Positions 9,274 to 17,866 are shown, counted from the first letter of the stretch. The stretch is 64,000 bases of DNA from Qingshengfaniella alkalisoli (GCF_007855645.1 NZ_CP042265.1:434001-498000); one strand, 5' to 3'. The notes: a model not told the origin generated them from the sequence alone. Numbers and translations are program-made.

Positions 9274-10566
9274 TTACTCCGCAGCAATCTGTGTGTTGTT
9301 CGTGTGTTTGGCGACAGCACCGGCAAGAATGTCCAGACCTTTTTCGAGCAGCTCATCAGAAATGGTCAGCGGGCAAAGTACCTTCACCACTTCGTCGTGA
9401 GCACCTGACGTCTCGATGATCAGGCCGTTCTCGAAGCAGGTCGCGCAGATGTCACCGGCAAGGTCACCGGAACCGACATCAATCCCCTGCATCATGCCGC
9501 GCCCCTTGAGCGTCGCACCCGGAATGTGATCCGCGATTGACTTCAGCCGAGCGCCGAGCAATTCGGATTTGCGCTGAACATCCTTCTCGAAGGATTTATC
9601 CTTCCAGAATTTTTCCAGCGCGACACGCGCGGTCACGAAGGCATGGTTGTTGCCACGGAAGGTGCCATTATGCTCAGCGGGTTTCCAGACGTCGAGTTCC
9701 GGTTTGATCAGCAGCGCCGCGAAAGGCAGGCCCATTCCGGAGAAGGATTTGGCTTGCGTGATCATGTCGGGGTCAATGCCGAAATCCTCGGTGCTGAAAT
9801 AGGTGCCGGTCCGGCCACAGCCCGCTTGGATATCGTCGATGATCAGCAGCGCGCCCTGTTCCTTGGCGATGCGCGCAATCCCCTGCATCCATTCCTTGGA
9901 CGCAGCGTTCAGACCACCCTCACCTTGCACCGGCTCCACGATGAATGCGGCTGGCGCATCGACGCCTGAGGACGGGTTGGACAGCATCCATTCGATGTGC
10001 TCAAGCGTGTCTACGCCCTCGCCCATTGCTCCATCAAACGGCAGGTGCGTGACGTCATTCAGCGATGTGCCGCCAGCGCCGTCGCGTTTACCGGAGTTGC
10101 CGGTCAACGCCAAAGCACCAAGGGTCATGCCGTGGAAAGCATTGGTAAATGCGATCACATTGCGGCGCCCGGTGATTTTCCGTGCCAGCTTGATGGCGGC
10201 CTCGACCGCATTGGTGCCGGTCGGGCCAGTCATCATGACTTTGTGGTCCATGCGACGCGGGCGCAGGATGGTGTTTTCATAAGCCCGCAGGAAGGCTGAT
10301 TTCGCGTCAGTGTGCATGTCCAGACCATGGGTCACACCATCGCGGCTGATATGCTCGATCAGCGCAGCCTTCATATCAGGATCGTTATGCCCGTAGTTCA
10401 GCGACGAACAACCTGCGAGGAAATCGATATAGTCGTTCCCTTCAGCGTCGGTCAGTATCGAACCGCTGGCCTTGGTGAACACGGTATCGAAAGCGCGGCA
10501 ATAGCTGCGCGCTTCTGACTCGCGCCGTGTGTAAATGGATTTGTCGCCTGTCGTAACAGTCGTCAT
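9274..10566 (-). CDS. ectB: Diaminobutyrate-2-oxoglutarate transaminase
   Basis: Transfers the amino group of glutamate to aspartate semialdehyde to give L-2,4-diaminobutyrate, the first dedicated ectoine step. 430 residues, a class III PLP aminotransferase: GPTGTNAVEAA binds the cofactor phosphate, D245 lies in IDDIQAGCGRTG, and K273 in AKSFSGMG is the Schiff-base lysine. Middle gene of the operon, 45 bases after ectA. Confidence 0.97.
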   Translation of the reverse strand: MTTVTTGDKSIYTRRESEARSYCRAFDTVFTKASGSILTDAEGNDYIDFLAGCSSLNYGHNDPDMKAALIEHISRDGVTHGLDMHTDAKSAFLRAYENTILRPRRMDHKVMMTGPTGTNAVEAAIKLARKITGRRNVIAFTNAFHGMTLGALALTGNSGKRDGAGGTSLNDVTHLPFDGAMGEGVDTLEHIEWMLSNPSSGVDAPAAFIVEPVQGEGGLNAASKEWMQGIARIAKEQGALLIIDDIQAGCGRTGTYFSTEDFGIDPDMITQAKSFSGMGLPFAALLIKPELDVWKPAEHNGTFRGNNHAFVTARVALEKFWKDKSFEKDVQRKSELLGARLKSIADHIPGATLKGRGMMQGIDVGSGDLAGDICATCFENGLIIETSGAHDEVVKVLCPLTISDELLEKGLDILAGAVAKHTNNTQIAAE

Positions 10567-10611
10567 GGGTTTTCCTCGGTTTGGGAATTTTTGAAGAGGT
10601 GCGCGCGGCTA

Positions 10612-11130
10612 TCAGGCCGCAGCGGCCATCTTCTCTTCGTCGAGTTCAATCGTGACCATGTGCTCCGTGTCATGAGCGCCATCAAAGTGGTCGTCACGTG
10701 TAAAATGCGGCTCGTCGTCCAAAGTTCCATCGAGGGAACGGGCGAATTTGCGGAACAAGCCCCAACTGGCCTTGTTGTCACGCGTGATCGTCGTCTTGAG
10801 GCGGGTCACGTCATCACATTCATCACGCGCAATCAGTTCACGCAGCATCCGTCCGCCCAGTCCGCGACCACGCGCCGCTTCGGACACCGCAACCTGCCAG
10901 ATAAACAAAGTTTCCGCATCGTCCGGAACGATATAGCCGGAAATCCAACCGACAATTTCCCCATCCATTTCGGCCACAACGCAGGTATCTGCGAAGTGAT
11001 CGCACTGAATAAGGTTACAATACATCGAATTCTCATCCAGCGGCTTGCAAGCCCGAATGAGCTCCCAGATCGCCGCGCCGTCTTCGGTCACAGGCTTCCT
11101 GTAGGTGATCTCGGATACTTGGCTCGTCAT
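10612..11130 (-). CDS. ectA: L-2,4-diaminobutyric acid acetyltransferase
   Basis: GNAT acetyltransferase that N-gamma-acetylates diaminobutyrate with acetyl-CoA. 172 residues from the ATG at 11130, which matches the family N-terminus; GAGGAC lies a little far upstream. An in-frame frame opening extends to 11205 but its ATGs lack ribosome sites and would run through the predicted operator. The acetyl-CoA loop reads RGRGLGGRML at about residues 95-105. First gene of the operon, divergent from ectR. Confidence 0.94.
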   Translation of the reverse strand: MTSQVSEITYRKPVTEDGAAIWELIRACKPLDENSMYCNLIQCDHFADTCVVAEMDGEIVGWISGYIVPDDAETLFIWQVAVSEAARGRGLGGRMLRELIARDECDDVTRLKTTITRDNKASWGLFRKFARSLDGTLDDEPHFTRDDHFDGAHDTEHMVTIELDEEKMAAAA

Positions 11131-11173
11131 GTCGTCCGCTCGTCCTCTGGTTCGTTTGGAGGGATTAATATAG

Positions 11174-11201
11174 TTAGCCATACGAAATTTCAAATAGCTA
11201 A
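11174..11201. promoter_or_regulatory. 28-bp dyad in the ectA-ectR intergenic region, likely EctR operator
   Basis: Two concentric inverted repeats share one centre: outer arms TTAGC / GCTAA and inner GAAATTTC, with five bases between each pair. It lies 44 bases upstream of the ectA start, in the gap between ectA and the MarR-type gene. MarR/EctR regulators bind AT-rich dyads overlapping the ectA promoter, so it is the natural operator candidate. Confidence 0.5.
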
Positions 11202-11292
11202 GCATATTTTCTTCTGAATCTGTGGAATTGAGGAAGTTTATCCTTATTTACAAAGCCACAATCTCCATATATCGCCAGATTATTGCGTTCTC

Positions 11293-11880
11293 ATGACAGT
11301 TATTCTTTTAGATTGCCTAACCAAATCCACAAACCATCCATCGAATCGCGGCAAAGCTGTCCGCGAACTGCTTAGGAAAACGAAGTTGAAGAGATCCGAT
11401 GTCAGCCTAGTCGCCCTACGCCGCATTCTGCGGGCGACCGAACTTTACGGGCGCGACCTTGCGAAAGCCGCAGGGCTGACAGCCGTGCAGGTAAGGGTCT
11501 TGCAGGTAGTGCTGGAAAAAGGGTTCACGACACCCAAGGAAATTTCGACACGAATGGGTGTATCGCAAGCGACAATAAGCGCCCTTCTGGACCGCCTTGT
11601 TCTGAAAGGCCTGATCGAGCGGCGCAAGTCCGAGACGGATCGTCGCCAAACCCTGATCACCATGACAGACCTAGGCAATGCAACATTAGGTCGCGCACCG
11701 GACCCATTGCACGATCGCTACGTCGCAAAGTTCGATGCGTTGGACGACTGGGAACAGGCCATGATCGTTGCCGCGCTGGAACGCGTAGCGGGATTGCTCA
11801 ATGCCGAAGACCTGGATGCATCGCCGGTCCTGGATATCGGGGAACTCCAGGACGTCGCACAAAAGCGCACTCGAATTTGA
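11293..11880 (+). CDS. ectR: MarR-family regulator of ectoine synthesis (EctR-like)
   Basis: DNA-binding regulator, 195 residues, divergent from ectA as in methylotrophs and other ectoine producers, where EctR1 represses ectABC-ask at low salinity. The winged helix covers roughly residues 55-125: ALRRILRATELYGRDLAKAAGL leads in, ISTRMGVSQATISALLDRL is the recognition helix and RRKSETDRRQTLITMT the wing. The N-terminal 25 residues are not obviously conserved, so the true start may lie further in. Its 3' end is followed by a GC-rich hairpin in the 45 bases before the lipoprotein gene. Confidence 0.85.
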   Translation: MTVILLDCLTKSTNHPSNRGKAVRELLRKTKLKRSDVSLVALRRILRATELYGRDLAKAAGLTAVQVRVLQVVLEKGFTTPKEISTRMGVSQATISALLDRLVLKGLIERRKSETDRRQTLITMTDLGNATLGRAPDPLHDRYVAKFDALDDWEQAMIVAALERVAGLLNAEDLDASPVLDIGELQDVAQKRTRI

Positions 11881-11925
11881 CAAGCGGCGCCCGCCGTATC
11901 ATCGCAGCGGGCGTGCAATTCGGTT

Positions 11926-12267
11926 TCAGCTTGTGATCGTGCAAACGCCGTTCGCACCACCTGCGCCGGTATAGGAAACCGACATCGTTCTGTCCGGATT
12001 GATTGACAGTGACACGGTGGTGGTCCCGCCGGACGCCTCGTAGTAGCTATCACTGAACTTCTGAAGCGCCGCTTCGTTGCCGTTGATATACACCGGCCCG
12101 CCTTCATCGGCATGCACTTCAATGCCCATGGGACATGTTGCGCTGACCATCGGCAATCCACCAGTCGCGGCCCTCTTGGTCGTCGCGGAGGTCGTTTCCT
12201 CAACCACGCAAGCAGGAAGCAATGCCAATGCACCGCATGACAGAGCAAGTTTTAGACAGGTTTTCAT
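11926..12267 (-). CDS. Small putative lipoprotein
   Basis: 113-residue protein of unknown role. A hydrophobic signal (MKTCLKLALSCGALALLPAC) ends in a lipobox LPAC with the lipidation cysteine at residue 20, so it is probably attached to a membrane. The mature part has two further cysteines (one in SATCPMG, one in GVCTITS near the C-terminus) that could form a disulphide, and a serine/threonine/glycine-rich beta-type sequence. The start has GGGAG about eight bases upstream. It sits alone between ectR and the GguC-like gene. I do not recognise a family. Confidence 0.7.
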   Translation of the reverse strand: MKTCLKLALSCGALALLPACVVEETTSATTKRAATGGLPMVSATCPMGIEVHADEGGPVYINGNEAALQKFSDSYYEASGGTTTVSLSINPDRTMSVSYTGAGGANGVCTITS

Positions 12268-12436
12268 CGCTGGCACTCCCATTGCCCCACAAAACATCGC
12301 GCCGCTTTTTGCGGCAACAGACTCAACTCTACAAGACAACGGGTGACTGTCCACCAACCGACAACATCAATCTGCAGAAGTGCATTCCTGCCGGAGCGGC
12401 GAACGCGGCCAGATAAACAGGCCGCATTCCTTGATG

Positions 12437-13438
12437 TTACAGCATCTTGACGCGCACTGGCGTTTTGGCATCCGAGACAGGCGTCTGGCTCAGCGGGTTT
12501 CTCAGCGTCAGACCAAACTCTGGTGCTTCGATCTCGAACACATCGCCGTCTTGGGTCTGAACCCCGTCCGCGAAGGATAGAGTGGCGGTCCCGAACATAT
12601 GCACGTGAACGTCGCCCGGTTGACGGAATACATCATACTTGAAGTGGTGATGCTCTAGGTTGCCGATGGTGTGGGACATGTTTTCTTCTCCCGACAGGAA
12701 CGGCTTTTCGAAAAGCACATCTTCACCGCGACGGATTCGGGAAGTCCCCTGAATGTCGCGCGGCAGATCTCCGATAAGGATTTCCGGGCCAAAGGACGCC
12801 GGACGCAGCTTGGAATGGGCAAGGAAAAGGTAGTTCTGCTTCTCGGTCACGTGATCGGAGAACTCATTTGACAACGCAAATCCCACCCGAAACGGCGTAC
12901 CATCCGCCGCAATGACATAAATGCCAGCAACTTCCGGTTCCTCGCCACCGTCCTCCGCAAAGCTTGGCGACACGAGCGGAGCCCCGGGCGCGACAACAGC
13001 GGTCCCGTTCCCCTTGTAGAACCATTCGGGTTGAACGCCGACCGCGCCGTTCGCAGGCTTGCCACCTTCGAGCCCCATCTGGAACATCTTCATGGAGTCG
13101 GTCAGCTTGTCTGCCTCCGCACCCGACTTCGAATGCATCGAGTTGCGCGTAGAGGCCGACCCCAGATGCGTCAGGCCTGTTCCCGTCAGATGCAGATGCG
13201 CGGGATCCGGATGCAAGATGGGCGGCAGCAACGTGCCCTCGTCGGCCAATTTTTGCAGGTCAACTGCCGGCCCCATACCCAGCCGCGCAATGTAATCGGC
13301 CAGGCTTTCGCCGTTCTCGGCACACTGCATGGCAAGCGCATAGACGCTTTCGGCACCCTTGACCTCATAGGCCTCGGTCCCATCCCGAACCACGACTGCT
13401 ATCGAGCCATCCGTTTTCTTGTACTGTGAGAGCAACAT
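12437..13438 (-). CDS. GguC / AraD1-family protein (fumarylacetoacetate-hydrolase-like fold)
   Basis: 333 residues of the GguC/AraD1 group, relatives of sugar-acid dehydratases with a FAH-like C-terminal fold; GguC in Agrobacterium is encoded after the ChvE-GguAB sugar transporter. Visible conserved parts are LTHLGSASTRNSMH in the middle, the acidic metal site AEDGGEEPEVAGIYVI, and GNLEHHHFKYDVFR. The start MLLSQY is directly followed upstream by the stop of a truncated permease relic, with only six bases between them, so the gene once belonged to a transporter operon. The reaction (2-keto-3-deoxy sugar-acid dehydration) is a family-level guess. Confidence 0.75.
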   Translation of the reverse strand: MLLSQYKKTDGSIAVVVRDGTEAYEVKGAESVYALAMQCAENGESLADYIARLGMGPAVDLQKLADEGTLLPPILHPDPAHLHLTGTGLTHLGSASTRNSMHSKSGAEADKLTDSMKMFQMGLEGGKPANGAVGVQPEWFYKGNGTAVVAPGAPLVSPSFAEDGGEEPEVAGIYVIAADGTPFRVGFALSNEFSDHVTEKQNYLFLAHSKLRPASFGPEILIGDLPRDIQGTSRIRRGEDVLFEKPFLSGEENMSHTIGNLEHHHFKYDVFRQPGDVHVHMFGTATLSFADGVQTQDGDVFEIEAPEFGLTLRNPLSQTPVSDAKTPVRVKML

Positions 13439-13444
13439 GAGCCT

Positions 13445-13537
13445 CTAGCCCTTCTTCTTGTTGTAAACGTCGAAAATCACGGCCGCGAGCAGCACCAGAC
13501 CCTTGATGACCTGTTGCCAATCAATACCGATCCCTAA
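13445..13537 (-). pseudogene. C-terminal relic of a sugar ABC transporter permease (GguB/XylH/RbsC type)
   Basis: Reading the minus strand into the TAG at 13445-13447 gives a clear permease tail: GIDWQQVIKGLVLL followed by AAVIFDVYNKKKG and stop. This is the standard C-terminus of multiple-sugar ABC permeases. Upstream of about 13537 the similarity stops and the sequence becomes a regulatory gap, so some 300 or more codons are missing. No start, transmembrane body, ATPase or binding-protein gene remains. See the findings for the deletion-scar interpretation. Confidence 0.72.
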
Positions 13538-13558
13538 CAGGCGTGTGCTCCTGTTAGG
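13533..13558. repeat. Perfect 9-bp inverted repeat at the permease relic boundary
   Basis: CCTAACAGG and CCTGTTAGG with an 8-base loop (cgtgtgct). It overlaps the last recognisable permease codons and lies just where the relic ends. It could be a deletion junction, a hairpin, or an operator. There is no T-run on either side to make it a classical terminator. Confidence 0.6.
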
Positions 13559-13598
13559 CACATCATATATCCGCGTCAAATTTGCTTTTTATCTCAAA

Positions 13599-13618
13599 AT
13601 ATATCATATTTGATATAT
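13599..13618. promoter_or_regulatory. AT-rich dyad upstream of the LysR gene
   Basis: ATATATCA-TATT-TGATATAT, perfect 8-bp arms with a 4-base spacer, ending 14 bases before the LysR start codon. Position and shape fit an autoregulatory site of the adjacent GbpR-like regulator that also faced the lost sugar transport operon. Assignment is by location only. Confidence 0.5.
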
Positions 13619-13632
13619 CATTAAGGCAAACC

Positions 13633-14607
13633 ATGTCAGAATCACACATACCAGAGCGCTTTCAAAGCGATCACCTGATCCGCAGGGGGCTGAAGCTCAA
13701 CCATCTGCAACTGATCGCATCACTTCATCAAACCGGACAGATCAGCGGCAGCGCGGCGGCTTTGGCGATTTCTCAGCCTGCCGCATCTCGGCTCCTGAAA
13801 GAACTGGAAAAAATCGCGAACGCAAAGCTACACACCCGCCACGCCCGTGGTATTGCGCTTACCGAACTGGGAACCGACCTTGCCGCGCGGGCGCAGGCCA
13901 TTCTGCAGGATCTGGATGCGGCAGGACGCGAAATTACCGAACGACAACGCGGGCAACGCGGGCGCGTCGTCGTGGGTGCCGTGACGGGCGCCGCGCTGGA
14001 ATACGTCCTTCCAACGCTTCGCCAGTTGCGCGTTACACAACCCGGCATCGAGATCACGGTGTTGGTGGACACATCTGACCGGCTCGCCGACGCCCTGCTT
14101 GCCGAGCAGGTGGATTTTTATATCGGTCGCGTTCCCCAAGATTTGGATCATAGCGAATTCGTCGCAGACCATGTGCGGGAAGAACCGATCAGCCTGATCG
14201 TGCGCGAGGATCATCCCTTGACACGGGTCGAGGCTCCAACGCTTCGACAATGTGTGGCATATGACTGGGTTCAACAGGCGCCGGGCGGATTGCTGCGCCA
14301 TGTGGTCGAAACACGGCTGTTGGAGTTGGGCCTGCCGCTGCCCGAACGCGTGACCTCGACCTCGTCCATGCTGATGACACTGGCGATCATATCGCAATCC
14401 AACGCGATTGCACCCGTCGCCAGTGCCGTGGCGAATTTCTTCGGCGGAGAGAAGGGGCTGGACGGACGCGTCGCCAGCCTGAACATCGACCGCAAACTAT
14501 TCGTGAACCCCTATTCGCTTTTGCGCCGGTCCTCACGTCGCCAAACACCCGCAACAATGCTGGTCTATCAGGCGGTCAAAGACCGGATCGAAGCGGCACC
14601 GGGCTAG
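13633..14607 (+). CDS. LysR-family regulator, GbpR-like
   Basis: 324-residue LysR regulator. The N-terminal winged helix (residues about 20-80: LKLNHLQLIASLHQTGQISGSAAALAISQPAASRLLKELE read in pieces) resembles GbpR, which controls chvE-gguABC sugar uptake. An effector domain follows. The ATG at 13633 has AAGG at good spacing; the longer frame from 13582 would cover the dyad. It faces away from the permease relic and gguC-like gene, the same arrangement as gbpR and its operon. Its stop codon shares a CTAG with the stop of the converging ornithine cyclodeaminase gene. Confidence 0.85.
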   Translation: MSESHIPERFQSDHLIRRGLKLNHLQLIASLHQTGQISGSAAALAISQPAASRLLKELEKIANAKLHTRHARGIALTELGTDLAARAQAILQDLDAAGREITERQRGQRGRVVVGAVTGAALEYVLPTLRQLRVTQPGIEITVLVDTSDRLADALLAEQVDFYIGRVPQDLDHSEFVADHVREEPISLIVREDHPLTRVEAPTLRQCVAYDWVQQAPGGLLRHVVETRLLELGLPLPERVTSTSSMLMTLAIISQSNAIAPVASAVANFFGGEKGLDGRVASLNIDRKLFVNPYSLLRRSSRRQTPATMLVYQAVKDRIEAAPG

Positions 14608-15662
14608 CCCTTCGCGCGCTCCAGCATTCCGAACAGATCGCGCGGGTCGTCGGGATCGGCAAGCATGTCGAGCATCTGGTAGTTGTCGGTCTGCTTAAGC
14701 TTGGCGTGGATGTAACGAAGGGCGCTGAAATCTTCGATCGCGAAACCGACGCTGTCGAACAGGGTAATCTGGCGCGCGTCTTGACGGCCCTGTTTTTCAC
14801 CGAGCATAACCTGCCAGAGTTCGGTCACGGGATAATCTTCTTCTAGCTGCTGGATCTCCCCCTCGATCCGCGTCTGCGGTGGGTATTCCACAAATATGTC
14901 GGAGCGTAACAGAATATCGCGGTGCAATTCAGTCTTCCCCGGACAGTCGCCACCAATCGCGTTGATGTGGATTCCCGCGCCGATCATGTTGTCAGTCAAG
15001 ATCGTGGCATACTGCTTGTCCGCTGTGCATGTGGTGACGATTTGTGCGCCTTCGACAGCTTCTTCTGCGGAAGAGCATGATAAGACTGTCAGCCCCGTAC
15101 CCTGGAGGTTCTTTGCCGCTTTCGCCGTGGCCATCGCGTCAATATCATAAAGCCGCACGGTATCGATCCCACAAATCGCCTTGAACGCCAGCGCCTGGAA
15201 TTCACACTGCGCACCGTTGCCAATCATGGCCATCACCTTTGAACCTTCCGGCGCAAGATACTTTCCGACCAGCGCCGAAGTCGCCGCGGTACGCAGCGCC
15301 GTCAGGACGGTCATTTCGCAAAGCAGGATCGGATAGCCATTGGCGACACTCGACAGCACGCCAAAGGCGGTCACTGTCTGGAACCCCTCTCTCATATTCT
15401 TGGGATGACCGTTGACGTATTTGAAGCCATAGTTGTCGCGATCTGCCGTCGGCATCAGCTCGATCACACCGTCCCTGGAATGGCTGGCGACACGCGGTGT
15501 CTTGTCGAATTCCGGCCAGCGCCTGAAATCGGCCTCGATGAATTCGGCAAGTTCGATCATGACCTGCTCGGGCCCGGTCTCGTTGACCAAGCGCATCATG
15601 TTTTCTACGCTGACAAAAGGCACCATCGCCAGTTCAGACGGTGCGGGAGGAACGTAGGTCAT
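14604..15662 (-). CDS. ocd: Ornithine cyclodeaminase
   Basis: NAD-dependent enzyme converting L-ornithine to L-proline and ammonia. 352 residues, family length. Visible: the N-terminal MMRLVNETGPE, a Rossmann nucleotide site MAMIGNGAQCEFQALAFKAI in the middle (GNGAQ), and the INAIGGDCPGKTELH segment holding the catalytic aspartate. It overlaps the arginase stop by one base, so the pair forms an arginine to ornithine to proline route. Low similarity to mu-crystallin-type ketimine reductases is always possible, but length and the GGDCPGKTEL motif favour ornithine cyclodeaminase. Confidence 0.92.
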   Translation of the reverse strand: MTYVPPAPSELAMVPFVSVENMMRLVNETGPEQVMIELAEFIEADFRRWPEFDKTPRVASHSRDGVIELMPTADRDNYGFKYVNGHPKNMREGFQTVTAFGVLSSVANGYPILLCEMTVLTALRTAATSALVGKYLAPEGSKVMAMIGNGAQCEFQALAFKAICGIDTVRLYDIDAMATAKAAKNLQGTGLTVLSCSSAEEAVEGAQIVTTCTADKQYATILTDNMIGAGIHINAIGGDCPGKTELHRDILLRSDIFVEYPPQTRIEGEIQQLEEDYPVTELWQVMLGEKQGRQDARQITLFDSVGFAIEDFSALRYIHAKLKQTDNYQMLDMLADPDDPRDLFGMLERAKG

Positions 15663-16588
15663 CAGTAGCTTCCTGTCATTCGGTCAAGAACGCGACGGCC
15701 GAACAGGCTCGCCGCAAGGTCTGTCATCAGCCGCGCGGTGCGTCCGCGCTCATCGAGAAACGGATTGAGTTCAACAAGGTCGAGCGATGTCACCAGACCG
15801 CTGTCGTGCAACAGTTCCATGATCAGATGTGCTTCGCGGAAGGTCGCGCCACCGGGAACGGTCGTCCCAACGGCGGGGGCAATGCTCGGATCGAGAAAAT
15901 CCACGTCGAAGCTGACATGCAGATCGCCATTTGCCGCGCGAACCCGGTCCAGAAAGGCCACCAACGGGGCCTTAACACCATTCTCGTCAATCGCGCGCAT
16001 GTCATGCACATCAATCCCGAGCTCCGCGATCCGGTCGCGCTCCGCGTCATCCACGGACCTTAGACCCATCATGCAGATATTCCTGGGATCGAGCGGAGCC
16101 TCGAGTCCCGGAAACGCCTCGAACCCCGGCTGCCCGGTCAGATAGGCGACGGGCGTGCCATGCAAATTGCCGCTGTCAGTGCTTTCGAGGGTATGCAGAT
16201 CGGGGTGCGCGTCCAGCCACAGCAGGAAGAGCGGCCTTTCGTGATCCTTCGAGCGCTTGGCAACCCCCGCCACCGTGCCAGCGGACAAGCTGTGATCACC
16301 CCCCATGAACACTGGCACGTCGCAGGCGTTGGCCGCGTCATAGGCGGCCTTGGTCAGGGCGGTGATCCAACCCACCGTCTCAGCCAGATGGTGTATCGCC
16401 GCGTTCGGGTGCGGCGAGACGTCTTCCAGTGCCATCGACACGTCGCCGCGATCTTCGACCGACCAACCCAACGAGGTCAGCGTCGCGCCCAGACCTGCAG
16501 TCCGGAACGCGGCGGGGCCCATAATGCAACCGGGCTGACTGGCTCCGGTTTGAACCGGCGCACCCACAAGGCAGCAGCTTTTGCTCAT
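15662..16588 (-). CDS. rocF: Arginase
   Basis: Hydrolyses arginine to ornithine and urea. 308 residues. All three ureohydrolase Mn motifs are present: MGGDHSLSAG, WLDAHPDLHT and SFDVDFLDP, followed by VGTTVPGG, which distinguishes arginases from agmatinases. The ATG at 16588 is preceded by GGAG; the longer frame to 16669 reaches toward the regulator and lacks a site. Coupled to ocd downstream and divergent from the AsnC-type gene, which probably responds to an amino acid and controls this operon. Confidence 0.94.
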   Translation of the reverse strand: MSKSCCLVGAPVQTGASQPGCIMGPAAFRTAGLGATLTSLGWSVEDRGDVSMALEDVSPHPNAAIHHLAETVGWITALTKAAYDAANACDVPVFMGGDHSLSAGTVAGVAKRSKDHERPLFLLWLDAHPDLHTLESTDSGNLHGTPVAYLTGQPGFEAFPGLEAPLDPRNICMMGLRSVDDAERDRIAELGIDVHDMRAIDENGVKAPLVAFLDRVRAANGDLHVSFDVDFLDPSIAPAVGTTVPGGATFREAHLIMELLHDSGLVTSLDLVELNPFLDERGRTARLMTDLAASLFGRRVLDRMTGSY

Positions 16589-16706
16589 AAGAAACTCCAT
16601 TCGTCGGGACGAATGTCGCCTCTTGCACAAGCTTTCGAATAGTCGATAAATTGCCCGTAATGACGCCATCTTTATTCGAAACGGCGAACCAAGTGATCAA
16701 ATTGAC

Positions 16707-17129
16707 GTGCCCATACTAACATCTTCCGACCGTCGCGTGATTGCAGCGCTAAGAACCAACGCCCGCGCGTCTGTTACGGAACTCGCGCATATGCTCGGGC
16801 TGTCGCGCACCACTGTAAAATCGCGGATCGACAAGTTGGTCGAGGATGGCATAATCCGTCAGTTCACCATCATTACCGATACGGATAACGACCCCAGCGT
16901 GCGCGCGATCATGGCGGTTGAGCTACAGGGCAGCATGTCGCGATCCGTCATCCGCGCTATCAAGGCATTGCCCGAAGTCACAGCGGTCCATTCCACCAAT
17001 GGCGCATGGGATCTGATCGTGGAAATCCGGACAGAGACCTTGCGCGATTTCGACCATGTGCTGCGCGAAGTTCGCAGTATCTCGGGTGTCCGCAACAGCG
17101 AAACCAGCCTGCTTCTGGATACGCTCTAG
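16707..17129 (+). CDS. Lrp/AsnC-family transcriptional regulator
   Basis: 140-residue feast/famine regulator starting at GTG. The N-terminal winged helix reads ALRTNARASVTELAHMLGLSRTTVKSRIDKL in sections, and the RAM ligand domain occupies the rest (VRAIMAVELQGS, the GAWDLIVEIRTE strand, and a final NSETSLLLDTL). Divergent from arginase-ocd, 118 bases apart, so it is the likely local activator responding to arginine or ornithine. Convergent with the ABC transporter operon and shares its CTAG stop with it. Confidence 0.9.
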   Translation: MPILTSSDRRVIAALRTNARASVTELAHMLGLSRTTVKSRIDKLVEDGIIRQFTIITDTDNDPSVRAIMAVELQGSMSRSVIRAIKALPEVTAVHSTNGAWDLIVEIRTETLRDFDHVLREVRSISGVRNSETSLLLDTL

Positions 17130-17866
17130 GCGTTGGCCGTCACGCGGCGCAGGAAGGACTTCAACCGATCATCCTTTGGTGCGTCGAAGATTTGCTGTGG
17201 CGTGCCCTGCTCCACGATCCGGCCACCATCTATGAACAGGATGCGGTCGGCGATTTCTCGGGCAAACTGCATCTCATGGGTGACGATAAGCATGGTCTGC
17301 TTCTGCTCGGCAACGCGACGCATCAGGTCCAGCACCTCGCCCACCCATTCGGGATCGAGCGCGGATGTCGGTTCATCAAACAGCATCAGCTCCGCGTTGA
17401 GCGCCATGGCGCGCCCAATGCCGACCCGTTGCTGCTGGCCCCCGGATAATGCGGCAGGGAAGGACGCGCCCTTATCGCCCAAACCGATTTCCTGCAAGAC
17501 ATCCTCAGCTTTGGCGACCGCTTCTGCCTTGGGCGTGCGCTGCACCGTCACAAGCGCTTCTGTGATGTTTTCGAGCGCCGTTTTATTGGCGAAGAGTGCA
17601 TAGTTCTGGAACACGAACGCCGTGCGCCGCCGGATCGCCAGAATATCCTTGCGTGTTGCCTGGGCGGCGTCTACTTCCAGCCCTTCTAAGGAAATCATGC
17701 CGGCGTCAGGTCGGTCCAGAAAATTCAGGCAGCGCAGCAAGGTCGATTTTCCGGTGCCGGATGGGCCGATGATGACGATCCGTTCACCAGTCTGGATGTC
17801 CAGATCGATGTTATTGAGCACCGTGTTTTCGCCGAAGCGTTTGGTCAGCCCCTTCACCCGGATCAT
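17126..17866 (-). CDS. Polar amino acid ABC transporter ATP-binding protein
   Basis: 246 residues, GlnQ/HisP/OccP type. Walker A GPSGTGKST at about residues 33-41, Q-loop VFQNYALF, signature LSGGQQQRV, Walker B LMLFDEPTSALD and switch VTHEM. The ATG at 17866 overlaps the permease stop (ATGA). The reading frame open to 18172 is only the shadow of the permease gene. With the binding protein and permease it makes a complete importer; its place beside arginase suggests arginine, ornithine or a related basic amino acid. Confidence 0.95.
   Translation of the reverse strand: MIRVKGLTKRFGENTVLNNIDLDIQTGERIVIIGPSGTGKSTLLRCLNFLDRPDAGMISLEGLEVDAAQATRKDILAIRRRTAFVFQNYALFANKTALENITEALVTVQRTPKAEAVAKAEDVLQEIGLGDKGASFPAALSGGQQQRVGIGRAMALNAELMLFDEPTSALDPEWVGEVLDLMRRVAEQKQTMLIVTHEMQFAREIADRILFIDGGRIVEQGTPQQIFDAPKDDRLKSFLRRVTANA

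Noticed and set aside
13533-13558. Insertion sequence or attachment site at the permease relic
   Set aside because: Only one short inverted repeat with an 8-base loop; no transposase, target duplication or integrase nearby.
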